From an uncultured Lachnospiraceae bacterium (GTDB lineage Bacteria > Bacillota > Clostridia > Lachnospirales > Lachnospiraceae), in assembly GCA_910577065.1 (NCBI GenBank), contig CAJTLD010000061.1:1-9694 (forward strand): a stretch of 9,694 nt of DNA. Reading direction: 5' to 3'. The notes under the pieces were generated by a model. It was not told the DNA's origin and did no database searches. It saw only the letters and a program-made list of their open reading frames with translations. The position numbers were made by a program, and so were the translations under genes. This document shows positions 1 to 6,044 of the stretch, one piece after another (position 1 is the first letter of the stretch; every line of letters starts with the position of its first letter).

Positions 1-885
1 TTATCTGCTTTTTACGATATGCTGCCTTTAGGCTGCGATCTGGTTACGTTTAACGGAAGCGGCTTTGACATTCCTTTTCTGAAACAAAGGGAAGCGTGCT
101 GCGGGATTTCCGGCGGCCGCTGGGATTCTTACCGGTATACGGATCTCTATAAACTTACGGCAAAACTGTCCCGTCTATTCCAATTACCGGATAAAAAACA
201 AAAATCTGTGGAACGGTTTTTGGGCATAGAACGGGAGGATCGCTGCAGCGGCGGAGAATTGATCGATGTGTTTTTCCAATACGAAAAGCAGCAGGATTTA
301 CCGTCTGAAACCCTTCTGCTTTTACATAATTACGAAGATGTGCTCGGTATGGCGAAGCTGCTTTCTTTGCTTTCCTACCGGGATTTGTTTGTGCAGCCCG
401 TACGGCTTGCGGACGCACGGATTCTGGAAGAGGAGCGTACAAAAAAGCTGTACCTTACGCTTACGGCGCCCGTTTCCTTTCCTGTGCCATGTGTTTTGCA
501 AGACGGCCCTTACTGCCTTTTGTGTAAGGATTCGGCTGCCGGATTAAAAATCGATATTTCCTGCGGGGAAATGAGGTATTATTATGAGAACTTTAAAGAG
601 TATTATTATCTTCCCGAAGAAGATATGGCGATCCACAAAAGCGTAGCCGCCTATGTCGATCCTGCGCACCGCAGGCGCGCGACGGCTTCAAACTGTTATA
701 CCAAACGGGACGGCTGCTTTCTGCCGCAGGAAGAAGGCCTGTTTTCTCCCTGTTTGTATCCCGGGAAAAAAGCGGGGCGTTCTTACTTTGCGGTTACCGA
801 AGCTTTTTTGCGCGATACGGATGCCTTAGAGCGTTACGCGTCTTATGCGCTGCGGGGATTTTTCCCGCAGGCAGGGCAGCTGTAA
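1..885 (+). CDS. YprB-like RNase H-fold (DnaQ-like exonuclease) protein, 5' partial
   Basis: The reading frame is open from base 1, so the gene starts upstream of the window; 294 C-terminal residues are visible, ending with TAA at 883-885. The visible N-terminal part has exonuclease-fold motifs: VTFNGSGFDIPFL near visible residues 15-27 (Exo II-like, Asp 23), SVERFLGIERED in the middle, and LHNYEDVLGM near residues 108-117 (Exo III-like, with Asp 113). This pattern matches the RNase H-like domain (PF13482) of proteins such as Bacillus YprB, predicted to be metal-dependent nucleases acting on DNA or RNA; the substrate is not known to me. The last 170 or so residues are a tail I do not recognise, rich in Tyr, Cys and charged residues. 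The first acidic motif (Exo I) would lie before the window. It converges with the MerR gene, 45 bp away. The fold is fairly sure; the enzymatic role is inference. Confidence 0.75.
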   Translation, partial: LSAFYDMLPLGCDLVTFNGSGFDIPFLKQREACCGISGGRWDSYRYTDLYKLTAKLSRLFQLPDKKQKSVERFLGIEREDRCSGGELIDVFFQYEKQQDLPSETLLLLHNYEDVLGMAKLLSLLSYRDLFVQPVRLADARILEEERTKKLYLTLTAPVSFPVPCVLQDGPYCLLCKDSAAGLKIDISCGEMRYYYENFKEYYYLPEEDMAIHKSVAAYVDPAHRRRATASNCYTKRDGCFLPQEEGLFSPCLYPGKKAGRSYFAVTEAFLRDTDALERYASYALRGFFPQAGQL

Positions 886-930
886 GGGCTGGTTTTCTGC
901 CGTTTTATTTCCGCCGATCCTCTGCTTCTG

Positions 931-1557
931 TTACTTTGTTCGGTCACTTTTGCCGCATGATTCCGCTTCTTTACAGTACAAGAAAACGGCTCTTTTTACA
1001 AATTCCGCCGTCCCGGCGCCTCCCGCCCGATCGATATTTTCCGTAAACTCCCCGCCGGAAGCGTACATCCTGCCCAGTTCCAGCAGAATTTCATCCGTAC
1101 AGTGATAAAAATTCCCTGTAATAAACGCCTTAAGCTGTCCCGTCAAATCCTGCGCCGTTTCGGACGCCGGATCCGTATCCTTTATTTTCCCAAATTTCCG
1201 GAATATGGACATCATCTGTTCGGAAAGCCCCAGTTCCTGCTCCTTCGTCCTGCCCTCTGATTTTTCCAAAAACTCCCGGTATGCCGCCGTATCTCCCCAG
1301 GCAGCTTTTGCCCGCGCCGCGTATTCGTCCAGTTTTTCGGTATCAAACGCTTTAAAATCCATTGTATTTCCTCCTGTTAATTTTATTTCACGGGCGAGAT
1401 CGATCAGACGCTCCAGGCGCTCTAAATCCGCTTCGCCATACAGCCGGTAGCCTGCCTCGGTATAATCCGTCGGATGCAAAAGCCCAATTTGGTCATAATA
1501 TTGCAGCGTGCGTATACTTACGCCGGCAAGTTCGCTGACTTTGCGCACAGTCATCAT
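931..1557 (-). CDS. MerR family regulator with TipAS drug-binding domain, internally deleted
   Basis: 208 residues. Residues 1-42 form a MerR helix-turn-helix start (VRKVSELAGVSIRTLQYYDQ, then AGYRLYGEADLERL). Residues 66-200 are a TipAS domain (MDFKAFDTEKLDEYA, KSEGRTKEQE, GNFYHC, GGEFTENIDRAGGAGTAEF), which in TipA and Mta binds thiopeptides or other drugs. Full-length relatives are usually around 250 residues. Here the DNA-binding domain passes directly from LERL (45-48) into ERLIDLAREIKL (49-60), so about 40 residues are missing without a frame change: the second half of the winged helix and most of the dimerisation coiled coil. DNA binding or dimerisation may therefore be lost. The start is ATG 1557, seven bases after AGGAGGG (complement of 1565-1571); ATG 1554 is a second candidate. 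A MerR-type promoter directly upstream suggests autoregulation. The family is sure; the functional state is uncertain. Confidence 0.88.
   Translation of the reverse strand: MMTVRKVSELAGVSIRTLQYYDQIGLLHPTDYTEAGYRLYGEADLERLERLIDLAREIKLTGGNTMDFKAFDTEKLDEYAARAKAAWGDTAAYREFLEKSEGRTKEQELGLSEQMMSIFRKFGKIKDTDPASETAQDLTGQLKAFITGNFYHCTDEILLELGRMYASGGEFTENIDRAGGAGTAEFVKRAVFLYCKEAESCGKSDRTK
1360..1375 (-). promoter_or_regulatory. Internal ribosome binding site and start for a TipAS-like short product
   Basis: Inside the MerR/TipA-like gene a perfect AGGAGG (complement of 1370-1375) lies seven bases before an in-frame ATG (1362-1360, residue 66). Starting here would give a 143-residue protein (931-1362) that is exactly the TipAS domain, beginning MDFKAFDTEK. 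In Streptomyces tipA, the same gene yields both the full regulator and a short drug-binding form from an internal start. The spacing and strength of this site are as good as the one at the gene's first start. Use in vivo is inferred. Confidence 0.65.
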
Positions 1558-1582
1558 GGCTGTTCCCTCCTCGTGTAAAACC

Positions 1583-1613
1583 AGTATAAACTATGACGCA
1601 GCGTAAGAGTCAA
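1583..1613 (-). promoter_or_regulatory. MerR-type promoter and operator of the TipA-like gene
   Basis: Read on the minus strand, a -35 TTGACT (complement of 1608-1613) and a -10 TATACT (complement of 1583-1588) are separated by 19 bp. This is the overlong spacer typical of promoters activated by MerR family proteins through DNA untwisting. The spacer contains an imperfect inverted repeat: ACTCTTACGC and GCGTCATAGT (plus-strand 1590-1610, centred on 1600), matching at 8 of 10 paired positions. It lies just before the MerR start and points towards it, so autoregulation is the likely role. Confidence 0.82.
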
Positions 1614-1621
1614 GTCCCTTT

Positions 1622-1792
1622 TCACATCTGATGCTTCACAACCTGATACTCATCCCCATTTTTAAAATAAGGGCAATACTTATATTTTCGGCTCATAAAC
1701 CGCGCCATATCGTCCTCGTCCAGATTTACAGAGCAGTAAAACACATCATTCTCATCATCATAAGTATTATAAACACAATCATCACATTCCAT
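1622..1792 (-). CDS. Small four-cysteine protein, DUF6472-like
   Basis: This 56-residue protein reads MECDDCVYNTYDDENDVFYC, continues with NLDEDDMARFM and CPYF, and ends in GDEYQVVKHQM. It is very acidic in the first half and has Cys at 3, 6, 20 and 40, a possible metal site (CxxC plus two single Cys). The pattern resembles DUF6472, a small family of unknown function that I recall from Clostridia; this is from memory. The ATG at 1792 follows AGAGG (complement of 1801-1805) with an eight-base spacer. It lies 83 bp after the specificity-subunit gene on the same strand and ends about 9 bp before the -35 box of the MerR promoter. Whether it is co-transcribed with the restriction genes is unclear; a TATACT lies in the gap but has no good -35. 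No function is known to me. Confidence 0.8.
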   Translation of the reverse strand: MECDDCVYNTYDDENDVFYCSVNLDEDDMARFMSRKYKYCPYFKNGDEYQVVKHQM

Positions 1793-1875
1793 TGTCAATT
1801 CCTCTCTTTTACAGTTCCCCGGCAGTTTCCAAATCAGTATATCAGGTTTGATACAAATATAAGGGGCTTACCATC

Positions 1876-2811
1876 TTAAATCCTATCGCTATAAGGCAGT
1901 GACTTTATGTACTGTTCCATATATAAAAAATCTGGTGTTCCATTCTCTAAACCTGGTAATTTTATACTCGTTTCTTTCATTTTCTCTATCGTCCATTTTC
2001 TTCCATATCCAAAACGGTATTTATTTGCCTTGATTACAGTTATGAGGAACATTGCAATGTACTTGTTCATGTTCCAGAAATCTTTGGCATATAAAACAGT
2101 TACGTCATCAGATGCCCAAAACGGCTCCGACTGATAAAATGCTTCTCCTACGCTACCGTTATAATTAACCGTAATACAATTTGGCTGCCATGTATTGTCT
2201 ATCCTAATTTTCTCTCTAACGCCATTATTCTCGCTGATTGCCCCTAGAAAGTTTGTGTTTCCCGGAATTATATCTTCTTTTGTCAGGCGCTTTCCTTTTT
2301 CAAAACGGAATAGAAAATCCATAGTGTAATCGTTCCACTCTACATCATCCATCCTGTCCGAATAAGCAATTTTTGTAGAAACAGGAGTGATTTTCGTTAA
2401 CTCGACCCATGCCGGAACTGTGTCCGGCAGCATGATATCTCCCAGCGTTTTATTTGCTTGTCTTCCATAGCTGAACCGATACGCATTCGCCCTTATTACC
2501 ATACACCAATAAAGTTTTTCATTTAAGGACATCTCCCTTTTAGGTGTTAATACATATAAATCGCGTCCGCTGTAAAAAGGCTGTGTTTGTAAAAATGTGG
2601 ACAAAACACTTCCTCCTGCCGCACAACTCAGCGTCCCGGCGGCCTGAGGCTCGATGCCTTCTATTTTGGAAACCTTAGCTACTACGCCATTGTTGTTTGA
2701 GGTTCTGGCAACAAAATTAATTCCTTCGCTATCTCTTGCGTCTGTTTGTTCACAACTGGATAATTCAAGATTCGCACCATACTTTATATCGAATAAATCA
2801 CTGATTTTCAT
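1876..2811 (-). CDS. Type IIB (BcgI-like) restriction-modification specificity subunit
   Basis: The protein has 311 residues from ATG 2811 and is the DNA-recognition partner of the nuclease-methyltransferase encoded just upstream. It consists of two repeated target-recognition units. Unit one has FVARTSNNNGVVAKV, then GGSVLSTFLQTQPFYSGRDL and RANAYRFSYGR; unit two has FLGAISENNGVREKI, then NGSVGEAFYQSEPFWASDDV and KANKYRFGYGR. Each unit should read one half of a split recognition sequence. The size is close to the B subunit of BcgI (about 340 residues) and shorter than classical type I HsdS. A GTG at 2820 is an alternative start, but ATG 2811 has a GGTGA five bases upstream and gives the more natural MKISDLFDIKYG. 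The gene overlaps the stop of the upstream gene by 14 bp, which implies translational coupling. The recognised sequence cannot be told from the protein. Confidence 0.88.
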   Translation of the reverse strand: MKISDLFDIKYGANLELSSCEQTDARDSEGINFVARTSNNNGVVAKVSKIEGIEPQAAGTLSCAAGGSVLSTFLQTQPFYSGRDLYVLTPKREMSLNEKLYWCMVIRANAYRFSYGRQANKTLGDIMLPDTVPAWVELTKITPVSTKIAYSDRMDDVEWNDYTMDFLFRFEKGKRLTKEDIIPGNTNFLGAISENNGVREKIRIDNTWQPNCITVNYNGSVGEAFYQSEPFWASDDVTVLYAKDFWNMNKYIAMFLITVIKANKYRFGYGRKWTIEKMKETSIKLPGLENGTPDFLYMEQYIKSLPYSDRI

Positions 2812-4666
2812 AAATTTCACCGCTCTTTACCAAATATGCCAAATAGTCATTCACTGTCTGCTGAAAATCATCCTGCGTTAGTTTAGAATAGTCTGTCTGC
2901 ATATATGCTTCACACAGCCATTCGTCTTGATAATCCACGCAATGCCTTGCAGATAAACCATCAACGACGTCTTTATTTCTGTATAATTTTAGCCATTCTT
3001 TTTCAATGCCGTCCCACTTCCCGAACACATCAATCCTTCCTAGTTTTTTCCGTTTTACAAAACCATCATTTTTACAATAGCCAAAAAATGTTTCCTGCGT
3101 GCTGTCATGAGGCGTATGCGCCGTCCAGACCATGACGCACACATTTGTTCCAGTTGGATAAAAGATATCATCCGGCATAGAAAAAACAGCCTTCAAAGTG
3201 TTTTTCTTCATTAACCGTTCTCTTACATCTTTGAATTTCGTCCCAATCGCGCAACTCATTGGAACAACAACAACTCCCGTTCCTCCCACTGTAAGAATAT
3301 CCAGCAAATGTTCCACAAATTCCAGTTCGGTAACGTCTTTCTGCGAATATGGCGGATTAATTAAACCGATGTTGATATTCTTGCTCTTCAATTCGTCCGT
3401 TATGTTTTTATTAAAGCAATCGCCTTTGTAAATATTCGATTTTCCGTCTTTGCGGATAATCATATTGGCAATGGCTAAAGTATAAAGCCCATCATCAAAT
3501 TCTATGCCGTATAACCCATTTTTACGGATGTGTTCCATTTCCACCGGGTTTGCATCTTGAAACATTTTACTCATAGCAGTTACCAAAAAGGAACCTGAGC
3601 CGCAACAGATATCGACTACCCGGCTATTCTTATTTATATCGGCCAAATCGCACATAAATTCCGTCAGATGCTGGGGTGTCAGGACAATTCCCAATCCGCT
3701 GCCGTCGCCGCCTGAATATTTAATAAATTCATGATAAAACACTCCAAGTGCATCTACCGTGCTGTCTGCATAATCCATCATAGGCTTAATTTTCATTTCT
3801 AACTGTTCAATATACCAGGTAATAGATCTTGAATGCCCCAATGGAATTTCCGCAAACTTCGTGTTTTCCTGAAGCGTATTAAAAACTTGTTTGATATAAC
3901 TTATTCTGCTGCTTTTAATATCGCTGTCCTTTAGAACATTCTCAATAGCGTTTTGAACATTCTGCATCACCAATTTATATGATGTCAGGAAGGAATAGCT
4001 TTTGGAAAAATCCTTGTCATTTAATGCAATCAATATCCCGGCAATAAAAATTGGCTTATGTGATTCCGTCACTTTAATTTCTCTCAGAGCATTGTGCATA
4101 TCTATTGCGGTATTTCTAATCTCATCCAGAGAGTAGGCTTTTTTTAACGCATTACCTTTTATTAGCTCTATATAATTTAAAGGCTCCAAAATAATATCTT
4201 TTGCTTTTTCCAGTACTGTATATTGAGCCTGTCCCTGTATCCAGTAAAAGGTATCCACTTTCATATTGCTGGCTGTCGTACCGCTTACGGCAATCACGAT
4301 AACATTGTACTCCTCTTTTAAAAATTTTGCATAGTATAAGGCGCCGTCTACCGCAAAGGAATTTGGCCTGTTTAATTTTTCACTACAATGTTTTTTACTG
4401 CTGTTTTTGCACTCTATAACGATTAATGTGCGGATATCGTCATTGAACGTTACAATATACTCTGGTTTCGCCTTTCCTTTTCCGCCTTTGGAATAATCGT
4501 CCAACTCACATTCCTTTGGTTTTCCGCCCGCCCGTTTCAATATATTTTCAATTTTATCTATATCTGAAACATCACCCTGTGGAAAAACATAGCCAAATGG
4601 GTTTTTCCCGATTGCGCATTTCATTTCTTTTAGAGTTAAATTTTCCGTATACCGCTCTATTGCCAT
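2798..4666 (-). CDS. BcgI-like fused restriction endonuclease / N6-adenine methyltransferase subunit
   Basis: This 622-residue protein combines nuclease and methyltransferase. Residues 65-90 carry a PD-(D/E)xK-type nuclease site (KPEYIVTF, Glu 69, then LIVIECKNS with Glu 85 and Lys 87). After a helical linker (roughly 170-300) comes an N6-adenine methyltransferase domain: GIVLTPQHLTEFM at 326-338, SAM-binding VVDICCGSGSF at 350-360, GIEFDDGLYTLAIANM at 387-402, and catalytic NPPY at 437-440. The C-terminal tail probably contacts the specificity subunit. Length and order match the A subunit of the type IIB enzyme BcgI (about 637 residues). Such enzymes methylate adenines in a bipartite site and cut on both sides of it. 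No separate HsdR translocase is present, so classical type I is unlikely. ATG 4666 follows GGAGAGG about seven bases upstream. The operon has its own promoter, and its DNA is AT-richer than the flanking genes, suggesting transfer. Confidence 0.88.
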   Translation of the reverse strand: MAIERYTENLTLKEMKCAIGKNPFGYVFPQGDVSDIDKIENILKRAGGKPKECELDDYSKGGKGKAKPEYIVTFNDDIRTLIVIECKNSSKKHCSEKLNRPNSFAVDGALYYAKFLKEEYNVIVIAVSGTTASNMKVDTFYWIQGQAQYTVLEKAKDIILEPLNYIELIKGNALKKAYSLDEIRNTAIDMHNALREIKVTESHKPIFIAGILIALNDKDFSKSYSFLTSYKLVMQNVQNAIENVLKDSDIKSSRISYIKQVFNTLQENTKFAEIPLGHSRSITWYIEQLEMKIKPMMDYADSTVDALGVFYHEFIKYSGGDGSGLGIVLTPQHLTEFMCDLADINKNSRVVDICCGSGSFLVTAMSKMFQDANPVEMEHIRKNGLYGIEFDDGLYTLAIANMIIRKDGKSNIYKGDCFNKNITDELKSKNINIGLINPPYSQKDVTELEFVEHLLDILTVGGTGVVVVPMSCAIGTKFKDVRERLMKKNTLKAVFSMPDDIFYPTGTNVCVMVWTAHTPHDSTQETFFGYCKNDGFVKRKKLGRIDVFGKWDGIEKEWLKLYRNKDVVDGLSARHCVDYQDEWLCEAYMQTDYSKLTQDDFQQTVNDYLAYLVKSGEIYENQ

Positions 4667-4774
4667 TTATAAGCCTCTCCTTTCTATATGATTTTCACCA
4701 TAAAGAATGCCTTGTTCTCATCTCACGTAAACACGCAAGCATATAATTCACCAATATTTGTATTTTACGTTCTC

Positions 4775-4803
4775 ATTATATCATAAACAGCTTAGGATAT
4801 CAA
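4775..4803 (-). promoter_or_regulatory. Sigma-A promoter of the restriction-modification operon
   Basis: On the minus strand TTGATA (complement of 4798-4803) and a perfect TATAAT (complement of 4775-4780) are separated by 17 bp. The leader to the ATG at 4666 would be about 100 bases. An octamer GTTCTCAT (plus strand) occurs at 4769-4776, overlapping the -10 box, and again at 4714-4721 in the leader. The arms ACGTAAA (4725-4731) and TTTACGT (4764-4770) are inverted there too. Either could be an operator, but this is weak. No controller (C) protein gene is seen. Confidence 0.75.
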
Positions 4804-4820
4804 GAAATGCCAGAACATTT

Positions 4821-4832
4821 GTTTTGCAAAAC
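4821..4832. repeat. Perfect 12-bp palindrome in the divergent intergenic region
   Basis: GTTTTGCAAAAC is its own reverse complement. It lies 17 bp upstream of the -35 box of the restriction operon promoter and 86 bp upstream of the proposed vanG -35. It could be a regulator binding site for one or both promoters; no matching regulator is identified. The rest of the 314-bp gap (4667-4980) holds the two promoters and AT-rich DNA, with no convincing gene. Confidence 0.4.
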
Positions 4833-4918
4833 GTCTTCCAATTCCATTTTTACAAAATTTACCTAATTCATCTCTTACAGGCTTAATACTTTTTCAATAA
4901 TTCTTAAGACTTCCTTTG

Positions 4919-4946
4919 TTGCATTCTCCTCCCATGCAGATATAAT
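4919..4946 (+). promoter_or_regulatory. Probable promoter of the vanG-vanT operon
   Basis: TTGCAT (4919-4924) and TATAAT (4941-4946) are separated by 16 bp. Transcription would start near 4953, giving a leader of about 28 bases that contains GGAGG at 4967-4971, nine bases before the vanG ATG. The -10 box is perfect and the -35 box moderate, so it may be active without an activator. I see no recognisable VanR site. Confidence 0.6.
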
Positions 4947-4980
4947 AAAACCCAACATACAAAAACGGAGGATAAAACAA

Positions 4981-6039
4981 ATGACCGCATCCAACACAAC
5001 CAAAAAAATTGCCGTCTTTTTCGGCGGCTGCTCCACAGAATACGAAGTTTCATTACAATCTGCCTGCGCCATAATCAGCAGCATTGACGCCTCGCGCTAT
5101 ACTCCAATCCTAATCGGGATCAGCCAGGCAGACGGCGCGTGGTACTACTACCGCGGCGATATCGCCCACATTGCAAACGGCTCCTGGCAGTCGGACGAAA
5201 ACTGTACCCCGGTTTTCCCTTCGACCGACCGGTCAATCCATGGCGTCTGCTATCTGGAAAACGGCCGTCTAAACACGATTTCCCTGGATGCCGCCCTGCC
5301 TGTATTACATGGCAAAAACGGCGAAGACGGTACGTTACAGGGGCTTTTGGAACTGATTGGCGTAAGGATTATCGGCTGCGGCTCCCTTTCTTCCGCCCTT
5401 TGCATGGACAAGGCGTTAGCGCACCGCATCGTTTCCATGAACGGCATCAAATCCGCCCGCTCCATTGTTTTGCATAGGGATTTTTCCCCCGAAGAAACGG
5501 CTGGCTACGCTATGGAACTGGGATACCCGCTTTTTGTAAAACCCGTACGCTCCGGCTCTTCTTTCGGCATCAGCAAAATCCGGTGCGAAGCAGAGCTTCT
5601 GCCCGCCATCCAAACAGCCTTTGAACACGATTCCACCGTTATTTTAGAGGAAATGATCGACGGCTTTGAAGTAGGATGCGCTATACTCGGCACAAAAGAC
5701 CTCATTATCGGGGAAGTAGATGAAATCGAGCTTTCGGACGGATTTTTCGACTACACGGAAAAATATACGTTAAAGACCTCAAGTATCCATGTCCCGGCGC
5801 GCATCACCACGGAACAGGCGGATAAAATCAAAAAAACCGCTCTGGCCGTTTACCGGCTGCTGGGCTGTTCTTACTTTGCAAGGGTGGATTTGTTTTTAAC
5901 GCCAAAAGGCGAAATTTATTTCAACGAAGTCAACACCATTCCCGGCTTTACGGCGCACAGCCGCTACCCGAATATGTTAAAAGCCGCCGGCCTTCCGTTT
6001 GAAGAAGTTGTAAACCGGCTGCTTAGGATGGAGGAATAA
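4981..6039 (+). CDS. vanG: D-alanine--D-serine ligase, VanG type
   Basis: This 352-residue cytoplasmic ATP-grasp ligase should join D-Ala to D-Ser (ATP to ADP), making the dipeptide that replaces D-Ala-D-Ala in peptidoglycan precursors and lowers vancomycin affinity. Visible motifs are FFGGCSTEYEVSLQSA (14-29), VLHGKNGEDGTLQG (108-121), SSALCMDK (137-144), FVKPVRSGSSFGISK (185-199), GFEVGCAILG (228-237), omega loop DGFFDYTEKYTLK (253-265), and metal-binding RVDLF (Asp 303) and FNEVNTIPG (Glu 316, Asn 318). The omega loop and surrounding residues match VanG as I remember it. They lack the DEK-type loop of D-Ala-D-Lac ligases such as VanA. An ordinary Ddl is the main alternative, but the downstream serine racemase genes favour D-Ser. 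Length is normal (VanG is about 349). The ATG follows GGAGG by nine bases. The membrane part of VanT begins five bases after its stop. Confidence 0.88.
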   Translation: MTASNTTKKIAVFFGGCSTEYEVSLQSACAIISSIDASRYTPILIGISQADGAWYYYRGDIAHIANGSWQSDENCTPVFPSTDRSIHGVCYLENGRLNTISLDAALPVLHGKNGEDGTLQGLLELIGVRIIGCGSLSSALCMDKALAHRIVSMNGIKSARSIVLHRDFSPEETAGYAMELGYPLFVKPVRSGSSFGISKIRCEAELLPAIQTAFEHDSTVILEEMIDGFEVGCAILGTKDLIIGEVDEIELSDGFFDYTEKYTLKTSSIHVPARITTEQADKIKKTALAVYRLLGCSYFARVDLFLTPKGEIYFNEVNTIPGFTAHSRYPNMLKAAGLPFEEVVNRLLRMEE

Positions 6040-6044
6040 AACAT

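Noticed and set aside
875..909. Hairpin GGCAG...CTGCC followed by GTTTTATTT after the YprB-like gene, as a terminator
   Set aside because: The stem is only five base pairs with a 17-base loop, too weak to call.
1833..1852. Promoter for the small cysteine gene at TATACT
   Set aside because: A -10-like box exists but no acceptable -35 at the right distance; co-transcription with the restriction genes is equally likely.
1631..1879. Plus-strand 82-residue frame opposite the small cysteine protein
   Set aside because: It is antisense to a better supported gene with its own ribosome binding site and cysteine pattern, and its product is low-complexity Ile/His.
2812..2820. GTG 2820 as start of the specificity subunit
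   Set aside because: Possible but adds only three residues; ATG 2811 with GGTGA upstream is the better choice.
1876..4666. Classical type I (HsdM-HsdS) system
   Set aside because: The methyltransferase carries its own nuclease motif (Glu 69, Glu 85-Lys 87), the specificity subunit is short, and no helicase-type HsdR is present in the window.
4875..5084. Minus-strand frame of 69 residues with a hydrophobic stretch across the vanG start
   Set aside because: It overlaps the vanG promoter, ribosome binding site and first codons, has no clear Shine-Dalgarno, and resembles no family I know.
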